Program-made: the position numbers and the translations under genes
Source: Pullulanibacillus camelliae
Lineage (GTDB): Bacteria; Bacillota; Bacilli; Bacillales; Sporolactobacillaceae
Direction of reading: 5' to 3'
Length of the DNA stretch: 64,000 bases
NCBI RefSeq assembly: GCF_014642655.1
Contig: NZ_BMIR01000011.1
Coordinates: forward strand, 62,001 to 126,000
Shown: positions 33,750 through 42,565 of the stretch, piece after piece
Numbering within the stretch: position 1 is the stretch's first letter
Layout: each line of letters begins with the position of its first letter
Notes under the pieces: model-generated
Databases searched by the model: none
Seen by the model: only the letters and a program-made list of their open reading frames with translations
Told to the model about the DNA's origin: nothing

Positions 33750-34571
33750 ATGAAGGAAAGCTCTAATCATATCACACGTTCCGAATCAATTGAACGTCAG
33801 CTGTGGAGAAGGAAGGTACGCAGAACAAGAGCGTTTCAAACTTTAACGATTGCATCGCCGATTTTGCTTCTTGTTGTATGGGAGATATTATCGCGAACAG
33901 CAATGATTGACCCACGCTTTTTTCCACCGCCGACAACAATTATTGTTGAATTTTTTCATTTGGCAGCAACTGGTCAGCTCTTTCATCATGTGGGAATCAG
34001 CTTATACAGGATATTAGGTGGATTTTTAATGGGCGTGATTCCAGCGATTATTATCGGACTTTTAATGGGAATGTATTTGCCAGTCCGCTATACATTGCAA
34101 CCCTTAGTTATGGCGCTTATGCCTATTCCAACCCTTGCGCTCATGCCCATTATCATCATTGTCTTTGGTATCAATGATCTTTCGAAAATGATCACGATAG
34201 CGGGCTCTGTGTTTTTTCCAGTCCTCATTAATACGGTGGCAGGCGTGACCAACATTGATCACATCTATGTGGATATTGCCAAGAATTATGGAGCAAAATC
34301 CAAAGACTACTTTTTTAAAATTGCCTTACCTGGCGCGCTTCCAATGATGATGGAAGGCATTCAAATGGGGCAGGCGATCGCTTTACTAACCATTGTCGCC
34401 GCTGAGATGATTGGTGCAAATTCAGGCATTGGCTATTTGATCTGGACAAAATACAAAACCTTTGTCTTAAAGGATATGTACGTAGGTCTTGTGCTGATTT
34501 CCTTCTTTGGCTATCTCTTTAGCTTACTGTTGCGCGCTTTACAAAGGAAGCTGATCCCGTGGCAAAAATAA
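33750..34571 (+). CDS. ABC transporter permease (SsuC/TauC/NrtB type)
   Basis: A 273-residue membrane protein with six predicted helices and the inner-membrane component motif (EAA loop) around DIAKNYGAKSKDYFFKIALP, which docks the ATPase. The family imports aliphatic sulfonates, taurine, nitrate, or pyrimidine and thiamine precursors. B. subtilis YtlD is the closest type I can name. ATG 33750 has GAGGTGGTGAGTAC upstream; the open frame before it is not used. It is the first gene of a three-gene import operon (permease, ATPase, binding lipoprotein), with the DnaA-box cluster in its promoter region. Confidence 0.9.
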   Translation: MKESSNHITRSESIERQLWRRKVRRTRAFQTLTIASPILLLVVWEILSRTAMIDPRFFPPPTTIIVEFFHLAATGQLFHHVGISLYRILGGFLMGVIPAIIIGLLMGMYLPVRYTLQPLVMALMPIPTLALMPIIIIVFGINDLSKMITIAGSVFFPVLINTVAGVTNIDHIYVDIAKNYGAKSKDYFFKIALPGALPMMMEGIQMGQAIALLTIVAAEMIGANSGIGYLIWTKYKTFVLKDMYVGLVLISFFGYLFSLLLRALQRKLIPWQK

Positions 34572-34602
34572 GCATTCAGCGCACAGGTAAGGAGGCATTG
34601 GT

Positions 34603-35388
34603 ATGACAGAATCGAAAATCAAGGTGGATCATTTAACCAAAGTGTTTTTTAAGAAAAATTCCAGTGTGACAGCGATTAGAGACATTTGCCTGGATATCAA
34701 AGAAGGCGAATTTGTCTGTTTACTGGGCCCCAGCGGGTGTGGTAAAACGACGTTATTGCGGATTTTGGCTGAACTTGAGACCCCCAGCACAGGAAGCTAC
34801 CACATTACACCAGGAAAAGCGGGAAAACCCTTGCAATCGATGATTTTTCAAGAGCAAGGGGTCATTCCTTGGATGACCGTTCAAAATAATGTTTCTTTTG
34901 GCCTGAGAATGCGTCATGCCTCAAAAAAAGAGCTGAATGAAAGAACAGAATACTATTTAAACAAAGTGGGATTATGGGAATTTCGCCATCTCTATCCGTC
35001 GGAAATCTCCGGAGGGATGAAGCAACGCGTGAGTATCGCTAGAGCCTTTGCTAACGATCCAGAAATTTTACTTATGGATGAACCTTTTGCCGCACTTGAT
35101 GAGCAAAATAAATTTATCCTACAGGAAGAGCTGTTGAACATTTGGGAAGAAACACATAAAACGGTGGTTTTTATCACTCATAGCATTGATGAAGCGTTAT
35201 TGCTCAGCGATCGAATCTTTCTCATGAGTGCTCAGCCAGGGACCATCCTGCGTGAGAAAAAGATAGATTTGCCCAGGCCACGTAGTATAGAACTCGTACG
35301 CTCCAATCCACAGATGGGAAAAGAGTTTGTGGATATTTGGCAGCATTTGCAAGAGACCGTTCAGCAGCATCGTGACAAGGCTTTGTAA
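34603..35388 (+). CDS. ABC transporter ATP-binding protein (SsuB/TauB type)
   Basis: A 261-residue ATPase with Walker A GPSGCGKTT (42-50), Q-loop IFQEQGVIPW, signature SGGMKQR (136-142), Walker B ILLMDEPFAALD and the switch histidine H193 in ITHSIDEA. It energizes the adjacent permease. The gene begins 31 bases after the permease stop with TAAGGAGGCATTGGT as ribosome site, and ends 22 bases before the binding-protein gene, so it is the middle gene of the operon. Confidence 0.93.
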   Translation: MTESKIKVDHLTKVFFKKNSSVTAIRDICLDIKEGEFVCLLGPSGCGKTTLLRILAELETPSTGSYHITPGKAGKPLQSMIFQEQGVIPWMTVQNNVSFGLRMRHASKKELNERTEYYLNKVGLWEFRHLYPSEISGGMKQRVSIARAFANDPEILLMDEPFAALDEQNKFILQEELLNIWEETHKTVVFITHSIDEALLLSDRIFLMSAQPGTILREKKIDLPRPRSIELVRSNPQMGKEFVDIWQHLQETVQQHRDKAL

Positions 35389-35410
35389 AATAGGGGGGGA
35401 GTATCGAAGA

Positions 35411-36505
35411 ATGATAAAAAGATTAGGTATTGTTTTAATGATAATACCGCTATTTGCCTTCTTACTCGTTGGCTGTGGGGCGCAAGAAAGTAACGGGTCG
35501 AGCGGAGGAGGCGTAGATAAAAGCGCCAAGGCAGTTGATGGCAACCTAAAGCCATTGAAAAAACAAGTGACAGTAAAAATTGCTGAGGATGGCTCTTCAT
35601 CAGGAGCGGGTTTTTATGTTGCAAAGGAAAAAGGCTATTTTAAAGACTATAATATTAATGTTAAATTTGTGAAATTTTCTAATAGTGACGACATGCTTCC
35701 AGCCTTAGCATCTGGACAGATTGATATTGCTGGTGGCATTTCCTCCGCATCGTTTTTTAACTCTATCGCTCAAGGGATAGATGTTAAAATGATTGCAGAT
35801 AAGGGTCACAACATCAAAGGAAGTTCATATTTTTCCTTTGTCATTCGTAAGGACTTGCAGGATAAAATCAAGAGCTATAAGGATTTTAAAGGACTGAACG
35901 TTGCGGTTTCCACTAAAAATGGTGTGGATGATTATATGTTCCAAAAGATGCTTGACCATGCTGGTTTGAAAAGAAGCGATGTTCATTTTGTCCTCATGTC
36001 TGATTTCGGCAATATGATTGCCGGACTGAAGAGTAAGTCACTTGATGCAGCTCTGCAAATTGAGCCGCTGATCACCCAAGGTATCGCTAACGGTGTCAAT
36101 GTTCGTTTTGGTGATGCAACCGATTATGCGCCTGATGCGCAAATTGCCATGGTTTTGGGTTCACCCAAATTCATCGATGACGAAAAAGACGTCGCGCTCC
36201 GCTTTATGGTTGCTTACTTGAAGGGTGTCAGAGATTATAATAATGCCTTTGTCAAAGGGACAGGGGATAAGGACGCGATCATCAATATTATGACAAAATA
36301 CACATCACTAACAGATAAAAAGGTATGGGAAAAAGTTGGTGTACCAGGACTTGATCCTGATGGAAAGATGAATGTAGCAAACATCAAGGATCAATATGAA
36401 TGGTACAAATCCCGTGGGGGCATCGATGGTTCTGTAGATATTAATAAAGCGGTTGATACCTCACTGGCTAAAAAAGCGGTGGCTGTTTTAGGAGAATATA
36501 AATAG
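35411..36505 (+). CDS. ABC transporter substrate-binding lipoprotein (SsuA/NMT1/THI5-like)
   Basis: A 364-residue lipoprotein: signal peptide with lipobox LLVGC (C21 or so), a Gly/Ser linker, then an NMT1/THI5-like periplasmic-binding fold (about 50-364). YVAKEKGYFKDYNINVKFVKF and ALASGQIDIAGGISSASFFN are the typical first half. Relatives bind sulfonates, taurine, nitrate or pyrimidine precursors of thiamine. No sulfonate monooxygenase or thiamine gene is adjacent and no riboswitch was recognised upstream, so the ligand is open. ATG 35411 follows AGGGGGGAGTATCGAAGA. A terminator follows. Confidence 0.9.
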   Translation: MIKRLGIVLMIIPLFAFLLVGCGAQESNGSSGGGVDKSAKAVDGNLKPLKKQVTVKIAEDGSSSGAGFYVAKEKGYFKDYNINVKFVKFSNSDDMLPALASGQIDIAGGISSASFFNSIAQGIDVKMIADKGHNIKGSSYFSFVIRKDLQDKIKSYKDFKGLNVAVSTKNGVDDYMFQKMLDHAGLKRSDVHFVLMSDFGNMIAGLKSKSLDAALQIEPLITQGIANGVNVRFGDATDYAPDAQIAMVLGSPKFIDDEKDVALRFMVAYLKGVRDYNNAFVKGTGDKDAIINIMTKYTSLTDKKVWEKVGVPGLDPDGKMNVANIKDQYEWYKSRGGIDGSVDINKAVDTSLAKKAVAVLGEYK

Positions 36506-36522
36506 ATAAATAGTGTCCCATT

Positions 36523-36557
36523 AGACTGCGCGAGTAAAAGCCTCGGCAGTCTTTTTA
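36523..36557 (+). terminator. Terminator of the ABC operon
   Basis: AGACTGC / GCAGTCT stem, extended inside by CGAG / CTCG, then TTTTT. Confidence 0.85.
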
Positions 36558-36561
36558 AAAA

Positions 36562-36855
36562 GAAAAGAAAGTATAAAATTTCTGGTCATGAGGACGGTGC
36601 GGATTTCTCCTCCAGGCCGCTCACTTTGGTAAGCCTGCTCGCGCCTTCGCACTGCGGGGGTCTTACCGATCTCCCACTTCCCGCAGGACTCTAGTCTCCG
36701 CAACATGAGTCAGCGGCGCCCGAGGAACACATGATTTTAGAGTGTTCCGAATCTCGCGCCTTACGCGCCATTCCACTTGACCATGCACGCTTTTAAGCCC
36801 GCTTTGTCTTAATAATAAGAAGTAGGTATAAAATTTGGGGTCACATGGAGTGACA
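36562..36855 (+). repeat. Mosaic repeat: R2 and R4 modules
   Basis: 36567-36640 matches 32107-32170 (AAAGTATAAAATTTCTGGTC, GTGCGGATTTCTCCTCCAGG). 36708-36780 (GAGTCAGCG, GGAACAC-loop-GTGTTCC hairpin, CGCCTTACGCGCCATTCCACTTGA) matches 52373-52450. A degenerate hairpin (36786-36802) and a second R2-like core (36825) follow. No gene seen. Confidence 0.65.
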
Positions 36856-36889
36856 GTATTTGATTTATAGGTTAAAAGCACCAAATGTA

Positions 36890-36913
36890 AAGCCCCCAGA
36901 GTTCTGGAGGCTT
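36890..36913 (-). terminator. Hairpin after the membrane-protein gene
   Basis: AAGCCCCCAGA / TCTGGAGGCTT, nearly perfect 11-bp stem with a 2-base gap. T runs are short; it lies 12 bases after the stop of the minus-strand gene. Confidence 0.55.
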
Positions 36914-36925
36914 ACTTTTGTTTGG

Positions 36926-37402
36926 TCATTCATTTTTGTTTATAAGCTCTTTACCATGGCTTAAATCAGTAATGCGCTGAAAACTATAGAGCAGCACGGC
37001 ACGAATGATATCAATAATAAGATATTGGAATTTTGTGAGCTCTACTAAGGAAAAAATTTTAAAACGTTTGACGTATTTCAAGCCGAAGTAAGTAAATAAA
37101 ATGTGAAGTGTTGTATTAGAGAGCATATAAATAAAGAACTTCCGATAAGTCAACTTTAATATCCAAAGACTTGTGATCAAATAGGGCCCAAAGTTGAAGA
37201 AATTCATGCTATTAAGTGGTGGAAGGCCTTTATAAAATTTCCACCATTTATTATTTTCACCGAAGATATCGATAGCCTTCGTGAAGGTACAAATGAATAG
37301 GGCTGAAGGCAGATATTTTTTGAAGGCGGGTTTCCCTAATAAAGGTATGCTCAGCCACGGCAAAATAAGTAAAGCAAGCAAGAATAATTTTGAGTGTTTC
37401 AC
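36926..37402 (-). CDS. Conserved small membrane protein of unknown function
   Basis: A 158-residue protein with four to five hydrophobic segments. Its opening (LALLILPWLSIPLLGKPAFKK) and WWKFYKGLPPLN and GPYLITSLWILKLTYRKF segments resemble a family of uncharacterized Bacillus membrane proteins that I know only by sequence pattern. The start is a GTG at 37402 with a weak ribosome site. No partner gene is close; the flanks are repeats and decayed sequence. No function is proposed. Confidence 0.65.
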   Translation of the reverse strand: MKHSKLFLLALLILPWLSIPLLGKPAFKKYLPSALFICTFTKAIDIFGENNKWWKFYKGLPPLNSMNFFNFGPYLITSLWILKLTYRKFFIYMLSNTTLHILFTYFGLKYVKRFKIFSLVELTKFQYLIIDIIRAVLLYSFQRITDLSHGKELINKNE

Positions 37403-37930
37403 TCATTCATCACATCCAAAGGTTTATGTATATCAAGGGAGTTATGAGGTAAAAAACTAAAAAAACGATGGTTTTAGCTTACCCTTGACCGCGATAAAAT
37501 ATTTCTTAAAGCATTGGAGAAACACACATCATTGATTAAAAGACATCTATCATCATTGAATCAAGATAACCGCGACTTTTTAAATATTTATCAAATCAAA
37601 ATACTCCTGGCAAATTATTAGAATGCCTGACCATTCAGAACATAATTCAAGCATTTGTCAGGGATCGTCGATTGAAGAGGTGATATAAAGCGATATCCAT
37701 CCAATCGATTACTCAAGAAAGGTCTTTTAAAAAAAGAGAAATGGGATGATCAAGGAATAAGGGTTAAAGAGCAATGTGATAAAATGCTATACTTTCCTAA
37801 AAACATAAGTAAAGCTAGATTATTCATAGAAAATTTGTCATGAGGTCAAAATACTTATCCAGCAAGCGATTCGTCCAAGTGATTACGCATCAAATAAATG
37901 AAAAAAGAATCCCTTTCTGATAAGGCTAAA
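37403..37930. other. Gene-free stretch, AT-rich, with decayed coding traces
   Basis: No intact gene. Around 37690-37760 one frame reads SNRLLKKGLLKKEKWDDQG, which looks like the winged-helix end of a MarR-type regulator, but it is short and lacks a start. CCTTTCTGAT (37912) pairs with ATCAGAAAGG (37948) as a long hairpin at the right border. Confidence 0.35.
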
Positions 37931-37959
37931 ACGACGAAGAAATAGCCATCAGAAAGGAC

Positions 37960-38285
37960 TCTATTACGTAGGACAGTGACTTTGCCGTCCCGGCTTTGTA
38001 TGCGTTATGTGAAGCTGAATTCGTCTATTACGTCATTCGTTTAAAAGCCAATGCCGTTTTACAACACCTTGCAAAAGAACGACAACCCAACACGACGCCG
38101 TCTGATGTATCAAAGACGGAAATTTACTATGAAGAGATCGACTATCAAGCGGGGGCGTGGAAACGCACTGGCTACGTACACTATGCTTTCCAAAGGGACG
38201 ACAGACGATGCCAATCCAAACCCTACGGACAAAGATTATCAAAGCCGCCAGCAAACGAGTGAAATCAAGGCGATCGCTGTCTTTT
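37960..38285 (+). pseudogene. IS1380-type DDE transposase remnant
   Basis: An 88-residue frame (37996-38262) together with sequence just upstream reads DSDFAVPALYALCEAEFVYY and VIRLKANAVLQHLA, the segment around the second catalytic aspartate of IS1380-family transposases, then the EEIDYQAGAWKR stretch. The frame is broken upstream by a lost base and the C-terminal part ends in unrelated residues. Neither IS end is recognised. This is a decayed insertion of perhaps a third of the original gene. Confidence 0.65.
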
Positions 38286-38344
38286 AAATGATCCTCTAGC
38301 TTCGTGTACGCGTCACTTTTTTGGGAAGTACTGCAACGCATTCA

Positions 38345-38590
38345 AAGACTAAAACTCGAGTGATTGGAGCGCAGGGCAGGAGACTCATACGGGAACGGGG
38401 CCAGCGTTACTTCACGAGTAAACTTCGAGTTGTTCTGAGAAAGCTGACTTCGAAGCAAATACGCGTAGACGCAGGAACAGGGGACTTTTCATCATAAATA
38501 CTTGGGAAAACAGATCGTCCATTCCCAAGTGAGCTGAGGTCATGCCCGTGGACAGCGAGTACCAGAAGCGGAAATCACCTGTCAATGTTA
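38345..38590 (-). repeat. Dispersed repeat R3, inverted copy, with R2 edge
   Basis: The complement shares GCTCACTTGGGAATGGA, CCCAAGTATTTATGATGA, CCCCTGTTCCTGCGTCTAC, TTCGAAGTCAGCTTTCTC and AGAACAACTCG with 22075-22300 and 32221-32345. GAAGCGGAAATCACC at 38567 is the inverted R2 extension. 38591-38872 holds nothing recognisable. Confidence 0.7.
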
Positions 38591-38872
38591 TACCCAACTT
38601 CAACATTTATGTTGGCGCCAAGGGAGAAGGATGCCCAAAAACAGTTCACTTTTTAGTGCACGATCATTTTATTGTTTCATCGCAGTGAAGTTCTCAATAT
38701 TAGTCCTAAAAAGGTTTGCCTTGACTTTAAATCTTGTTTTTTTAGTATCAATAAATCAGGGTGAAAATCCGAATGACTCAAATGAAATATTTGAATAAAT
38801 TTCGGGTTTTTCTATGAGTAAAGTCCGTCTGCTCCAGTTTTTTACGTACGATTTGATATCAGTTTTGCGGGT

Positions 38873-40090
38873 CTATCTGTTCTGCGTTGCAAACATTTCG
38901 ACAAGTAATAAACTGATGGCCCCGATTGCTGTCCCGTGTTCGCCAAGCTTGGCTTCTTCGATTTTTGTTTGTTTAGCCTTTTCGGTTAGACCACGCGCTT
39001 TTACCGTCTCCCTTAAGCTGTCAAAAATAAAGTGTCCTGCCTTAGTGACGCCACCGCTAAGAAGAATGAGACTGGGGTTAACGATGTGAATAAGATTTGT
39101 GATGCCAATGCCTAGATATGTCCCCGCTTCTTTTAAAATATCGATACAAAGCGCATCATTTTGCTTTGCTCCTTGAAAAATAAGCTCACTCGTTATGTCT
39201 TCTAAGTCACTTACCATTTCTGCAAGAAGGCTTTCTTGACCTTCAGTGATTCTTTTTCTAGCACGCTCCGCAATGAATGGACCCGCAGCTAAGGCCTGAA
39301 GACAACCAGAATTACCACAGCTACAGACAGGACCATCGGGGTCAATAGTCATATGACCGATTTCACCCATTAGAAAATCATCGCCATGATGCAGCTTGCC
39401 ATCAATGATGATTCCAGCGCCAATTCCATATCCTATATTGATGCACATAAAGGAAGAGATATCCATCCCATTCCCATACCACGCCTCTCCTAAGGCAAGG
39501 GCCCGTGCGTCGTTTTCCACTTTAACGAGCATTTTAAAGCGTTCTTCAAGATGAGCCTTAATGGGAATATCGCGGAGCTGAAGGGAAGGGGCATAAATTG
39601 ATGCTCCTTCGGTGACATCGACAATCCCATGCATTGCGACACCAATTCCGAGAATGTGGTCACTATTATAGGCAGAAGTATTGGCTAAAAGCTGTTCAAC
39701 AACTTCATCCATCTGATTTAAAAATAGTGCATTAGTGAGCGGATGACTTAGTGAAAGGGAAACTGAATTGAGAATGTCGGCATTTAGATTAGCAAGTACC
39801 CCTTTAATGGATTTTGCACCGACATCAAGGCCGATGATATAAAAATTTTTAGCATTAATAATGAGCATCGTTGGTTTACGCCCACCTTTGGATTCACCTT
39901 GACTGCTCTCGATCACTAAATTGGTTTCTAATAATTCGTTCACGAGATTACTAACAGTGGGCGGTGTTAATTGCGTTTTTTTAGCAATGTCCGCACGTGA
40001 TATGGGTCCATCTTTTCGAATGGTATTGAGAATCAAGGAGCGATTGAGCGACTTCATGAGCTGAAAGCTCCCTGCTGGTAAGCGTGTCAT
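38873..40090 (-). CDS. ROK family transcriptional repressor (NagC/XylR type)
   Basis: A 405-residue regulator: N-terminal winged helix-turn-helix (about 15-62; ISRADIAKKTQLTPPTVSNL), then a ROK sugar-kinase-like domain with GLDVGAKSIKGVL, NDARALALGEAWYG, MGEIGHMTID and the zinc motif CSCGNSGC (C256, C258, C263). ROK repressors bind sugars or sugar phosphates and release DNA. It diverges from galT-galK-galE, with paired AT-rich sites between, so it probably controls galactose use. XylR-like function is the alternative, but no xyl gene is present. ATG 40090 follows TTGGAGGTTTAAC. Confidence 0.88.
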   Translation of the reverse strand: MTRLPAGSFQLMKSLNRSLILNTIRKDGPISRADIAKKTQLTPPTVSNLVNELLETNLVIESSQGESKGGRKPTMLIINAKNFYIIGLDVGAKSIKGVLANLNADILNSVSLSLSHPLTNALFLNQMDEVVEQLLANTSAYNSDHILGIGVAMHGIVDVTEGASIYAPSLQLRDIPIKAHLEERFKMLVKVENDARALALGEAWYGNGMDISSFMCINIGYGIGAGIIIDGKLHHGDDFLMGEIGHMTIDPDGPVCSCGNSGCLQALAAGPFIAERARKRITEGQESLLAEMVSDLEDITSELIFQGAKQNDALCIDILKEAGTYLGIGITNLIHIVNPSLILLSGGVTKAGHFIFDSLRETVKARGLTEKAKQTKIEEAKLGEHGTAIGAISLLLVEMFATQNR

Positions 40091-40120
40091 GTTAAACCTC
40101 CAATGTTAAAAATTTATCCT

Positions 40121-40257
40121 AAGTAAATTTATTTAATTAATAGTATACCTAAAAGTGGACGCAGAGGATACGGGGAAGGCGAATAGAAATTTCATTTGCC
40201 AACAATCAGTACCTATGTTTTAATAGAATTAATACTTAATTAATTTATTTTATAAAG
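40121..40257. promoter_or_regulatory. Two oppositely oriented AT-rich sites, candidate ROK operators
   Basis: AAGTAAATTTATTTAATTAA followed by TAGTAT (40121-40146) and, inverted, ATACTTAATTAATTTATTTT (from 40232). Both share ATACT...TTAATTAA with an A/T tail. They flank the space between the divergent rok and galT genes; a TATAAT at 40290 may be a -10 element for the gal operon. Confidence 0.45.
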
Positions 40258-40413
40258 TGAGTGTGTCATTTTTTACTACTGTCATAAAGTATAATTCTTC
40301 ACTAACGCTATTTAAGGATCTAGTATAAGTGAAATTTGACTCTCGCCGCCTGTGACTTGACGAGAAGCCAAGTTTTTCTAATATACCTGATCGGACATTT
40401 AGGAGGAAAGTGT

Positions 40414-41385
40414 ATGGCTGAATTAAGGTATAATCCATTACTTAGAGATTGGACGATGGTGGCTTCAGCACGACAAAAACGGCCCAATATGCCGACTTCG
40501 CATTGCCCATTTTGTCCTGGCTCTGGGAAGGTACCCGAGCATTATGATGTCCATGTTTATCACAATGATTTCCCAGTATTATCAGAAAATCCCCCTGAGC
40601 CCGATGCTGTTGGAGGCGCCCTATATAAAACAAGACCCGCCAAGGGAAAGTGTGAGGTCATTCTTTATTCTCCTGACCATTATGCGACGATTCCTGACTT
40701 ATCGAGAGCACATATGCAAAAGCTTGTCGAGCTTTGGAGTCATACTTTTGCGCAATTGGAAAGGGACCCAGACCATAAGTATGTGATGATTTTTGAAAAT
40801 CGCGGAGAAGAGGTAGGGGTGACCATGCCACACCCACATGGACAAATCTATGCCTATCCGTTTATACCGTTAAAGGTGAAAACAGAGTTGGTCTCCTGTC
40901 AGGAATACTTTCAAGAGCATGGACGCAATATGTTTGCGGATATGATTGCTGAGGAGCAACGCTTTGCTCAAAGGATCGTCTTAGAAAATGATTCCTTTAT
41001 TGCTTTTATTCCCTTCTTTACAGATTACCCCTATGGAACATTTGTTGTCTCCAAGGCGAACAAAACAGCAATAACGGAGTTTACTGAGCAAGAAAAAAGG
41101 GATTTAGGTGAGATGCTCCAGCAGGTAGTTGGAGGAATGGATCGCATTTATGATCGTTTATTTCCATACATGATGGTGATGCATCAGCGCCCTTCAGATG
41201 GCAAGCACTATGAGGACTTTTACCGCTTTCATATTGAGTTTTATCCACCCCTACGAGGTAAAGATCGCATTAAATATAATGCTTCATCGGAAACCGGCGG
41301 GTGGGCAGCAGCCAATCCGATGAAGGTTGAAGAAACAGCACAAGTCTTACGAGTTAAAATTAATGAATGGAGGAAGGAGCGATAA
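40414..41385 (+). CDS. galT: Galactose-1-phosphate uridylyltransferase
   Basis: A 323-residue class I GalT of the Leloir pathway, which exchanges UMP between UDP-glucose and galactose 1-phosphate. The active site is MPHPHGQIYAYP (H140, nucleophile H142, Q144). CPFC (C31, C34) is half of the zinc site, and HIEFYPP is near the C-terminus. ATG 40414 has AGGAGGAAAGTGT upstream; an earlier in-frame codon lacks a ribosome site. It is the first gene of galT-galK-galE, one base before galK. Confidence 0.95.
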   Translation: MAELRYNPLLRDWTMVASARQKRPNMPTSHCPFCPGSGKVPEHYDVHVYHNDFPVLSENPPEPDAVGGALYKTRPAKGKCEVILYSPDHYATIPDLSRAHMQKLVELWSHTFAQLERDPDHKYVMIFENRGEEVGVTMPHPHGQIYAYPFIPLKVKTELVSCQEYFQEHGRNMFADMIAEEQRFAQRIVLENDSFIAFIPFFTDYPYGTFVVSKANKTAITEFTEQEKRDLGEMLQQVVGGMDRIYDRLFPYMMVMHQRPSDGKHYEDFYRFHIEFYPPLRGKDRIKYNASSETGGWAAANPMKVEETAQVLRVKINEWRKER

Positions 41386-41386
41386 T

Positions 41387-42565
41387 ATGGAACAACAGCT
41401 GTTCGACCGCTTTCATCATTATTTTCCGGGAAATAATGATGATATTCGGGTTTATTTTGCGCCAGGACGCGTGAACTTAATTGGAGAACATACAGATTAT
41501 AATGGCGGGTATGTTCTTCCTTCCGCTTTATCGATCGGGACTTATATGCTTATTCGCTCTCGGAAGGATGGAGCTTTCCGGCTTAGAAGTGAAAATTTTA
41601 AAGAGCATCCTGTCGACTTTTCACTTAACGAACTAGTATATATAAAAGAAGACGATTGGGGAAATTATCCAAAAGGTATCATTCATGAATTAATGGCTGA
41701 AGGTGTACCACTCACGGGAGCTGATATCCTTTATTATGGGAACATTCCAAATGGAGCAGGGCTGTCCTCCTCAGCTTCAATTGGTATGGTCACTGCTTAT
41801 GGGTTATCAAAGCTTGCAAAATTCCCAATGGATAAACAGCAGCTCGCCTTTCTATGCCAGCGAATGGAAAACCATTTTATTGGTGTGAATACAGGGATCA
41901 TGGATCAATTTGCGGTTGGATTAGCAGAAAAAAACCATGCACTCTTCTTAAATTGTGATACCCTAGAAAAGGAAAAGGTTGCACTTAATCTTGGAAGCTA
42001 TAAATTGCTTATTACCAATACGAATAAGCGCAGAGGATTGGCAGATTCTAAGTATAATGAACGACTTGAAGAATGTCGTGAGGCTTTAAAGATACTCCAA
42101 GGGATTAATTCAAAATGGACAAATTTAAGTCAAGTGCCTCTAAGCGACTTTGAGGCCAATCAGGATAAGCTTACCCCAATCCTGCGCGCGCGTGCGAGGC
42201 ATGTCATAACGGAAAATGCTCGAGTGCTACAAGCCGTGCGATGCCTGCAGGCTCATGATCTTTCTACTTTCGGCAAGCTGATGGAGGCCTCGCATGTTTC
42301 CTTAAGAGACGATTATGAGGTGACAGGTAAAGAGCTGGACGCATTATTTGAAGCCCAACGCGCTGTGAAAGGCTGTATTGGTACGCGAATGACTGGGGCA
42401 GGATTTGGTGGCTGTACTGTTAGTATTGTTCATGAAAAGAGCGTAGAGGCCTTCAAGACAACTGTGCAACGCATTTATAAGCAGCAAACTGGATTAGAAG
42501 CAGATTTCTATATTTGTGATACGGGTGATGGTGTCACAGAAAGAACTGAAGAGGTGAGGTTATGA
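41387..42565 (+). CDS. galK: Galactokinase
   Basis: A 392-residue GHMP kinase that phosphorylates galactose at C1. It has the galactokinase signature GRVNLIGEHTDYNGGY (28-43; E34, H35, D37), the ATP-binding PNGAGLSSSASIG, catalytic D in NTGIMDQFAVG, and GHMP motif 3 MTGAGFGGCTVS. The gene starts one base after the galT stop with AGGAAGGAGC as ribosome site, and its stop overlaps the galE start (ATGA), so the three genes are translationally coupled. Confidence 0.96.
   Translation: MEQQLFDRFHHYFPGNNDDIRVYFAPGRVNLIGEHTDYNGGYVLPSALSIGTYMLIRSRKDGAFRLRSENFKEHPVDFSLNELVYIKEDDWGNYPKGIIHELMAEGVPLTGADILYYGNIPNGAGLSSSASIGMVTAYGLSKLAKFPMDKQQLAFLCQRMENHFIGVNTGIMDQFAVGLAEKNHALFLNCDTLEKEKVALNLGSYKLLITNTNKRRGLADSKYNERLEECREALKILQGINSKWTNLSQVPLSDFEANQDKLTPILRARARHVITENARVLQAVRCLQAHDLSTFGKLMEASHVSLRDDYEVTGKELDALFEAQRAVKGCIGTRMTGAGFGGCTVSIVHEKSVEAFKTTVQRIYKQQTGLEADFYICDTGDGVTERTEEVRL

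Noticed and set aside
37690-37760. MarR regulator gene
   Set aside because: Only a short wing-like stretch is readable, without a start or helix-turn-helix; kept as a decayed trace only.
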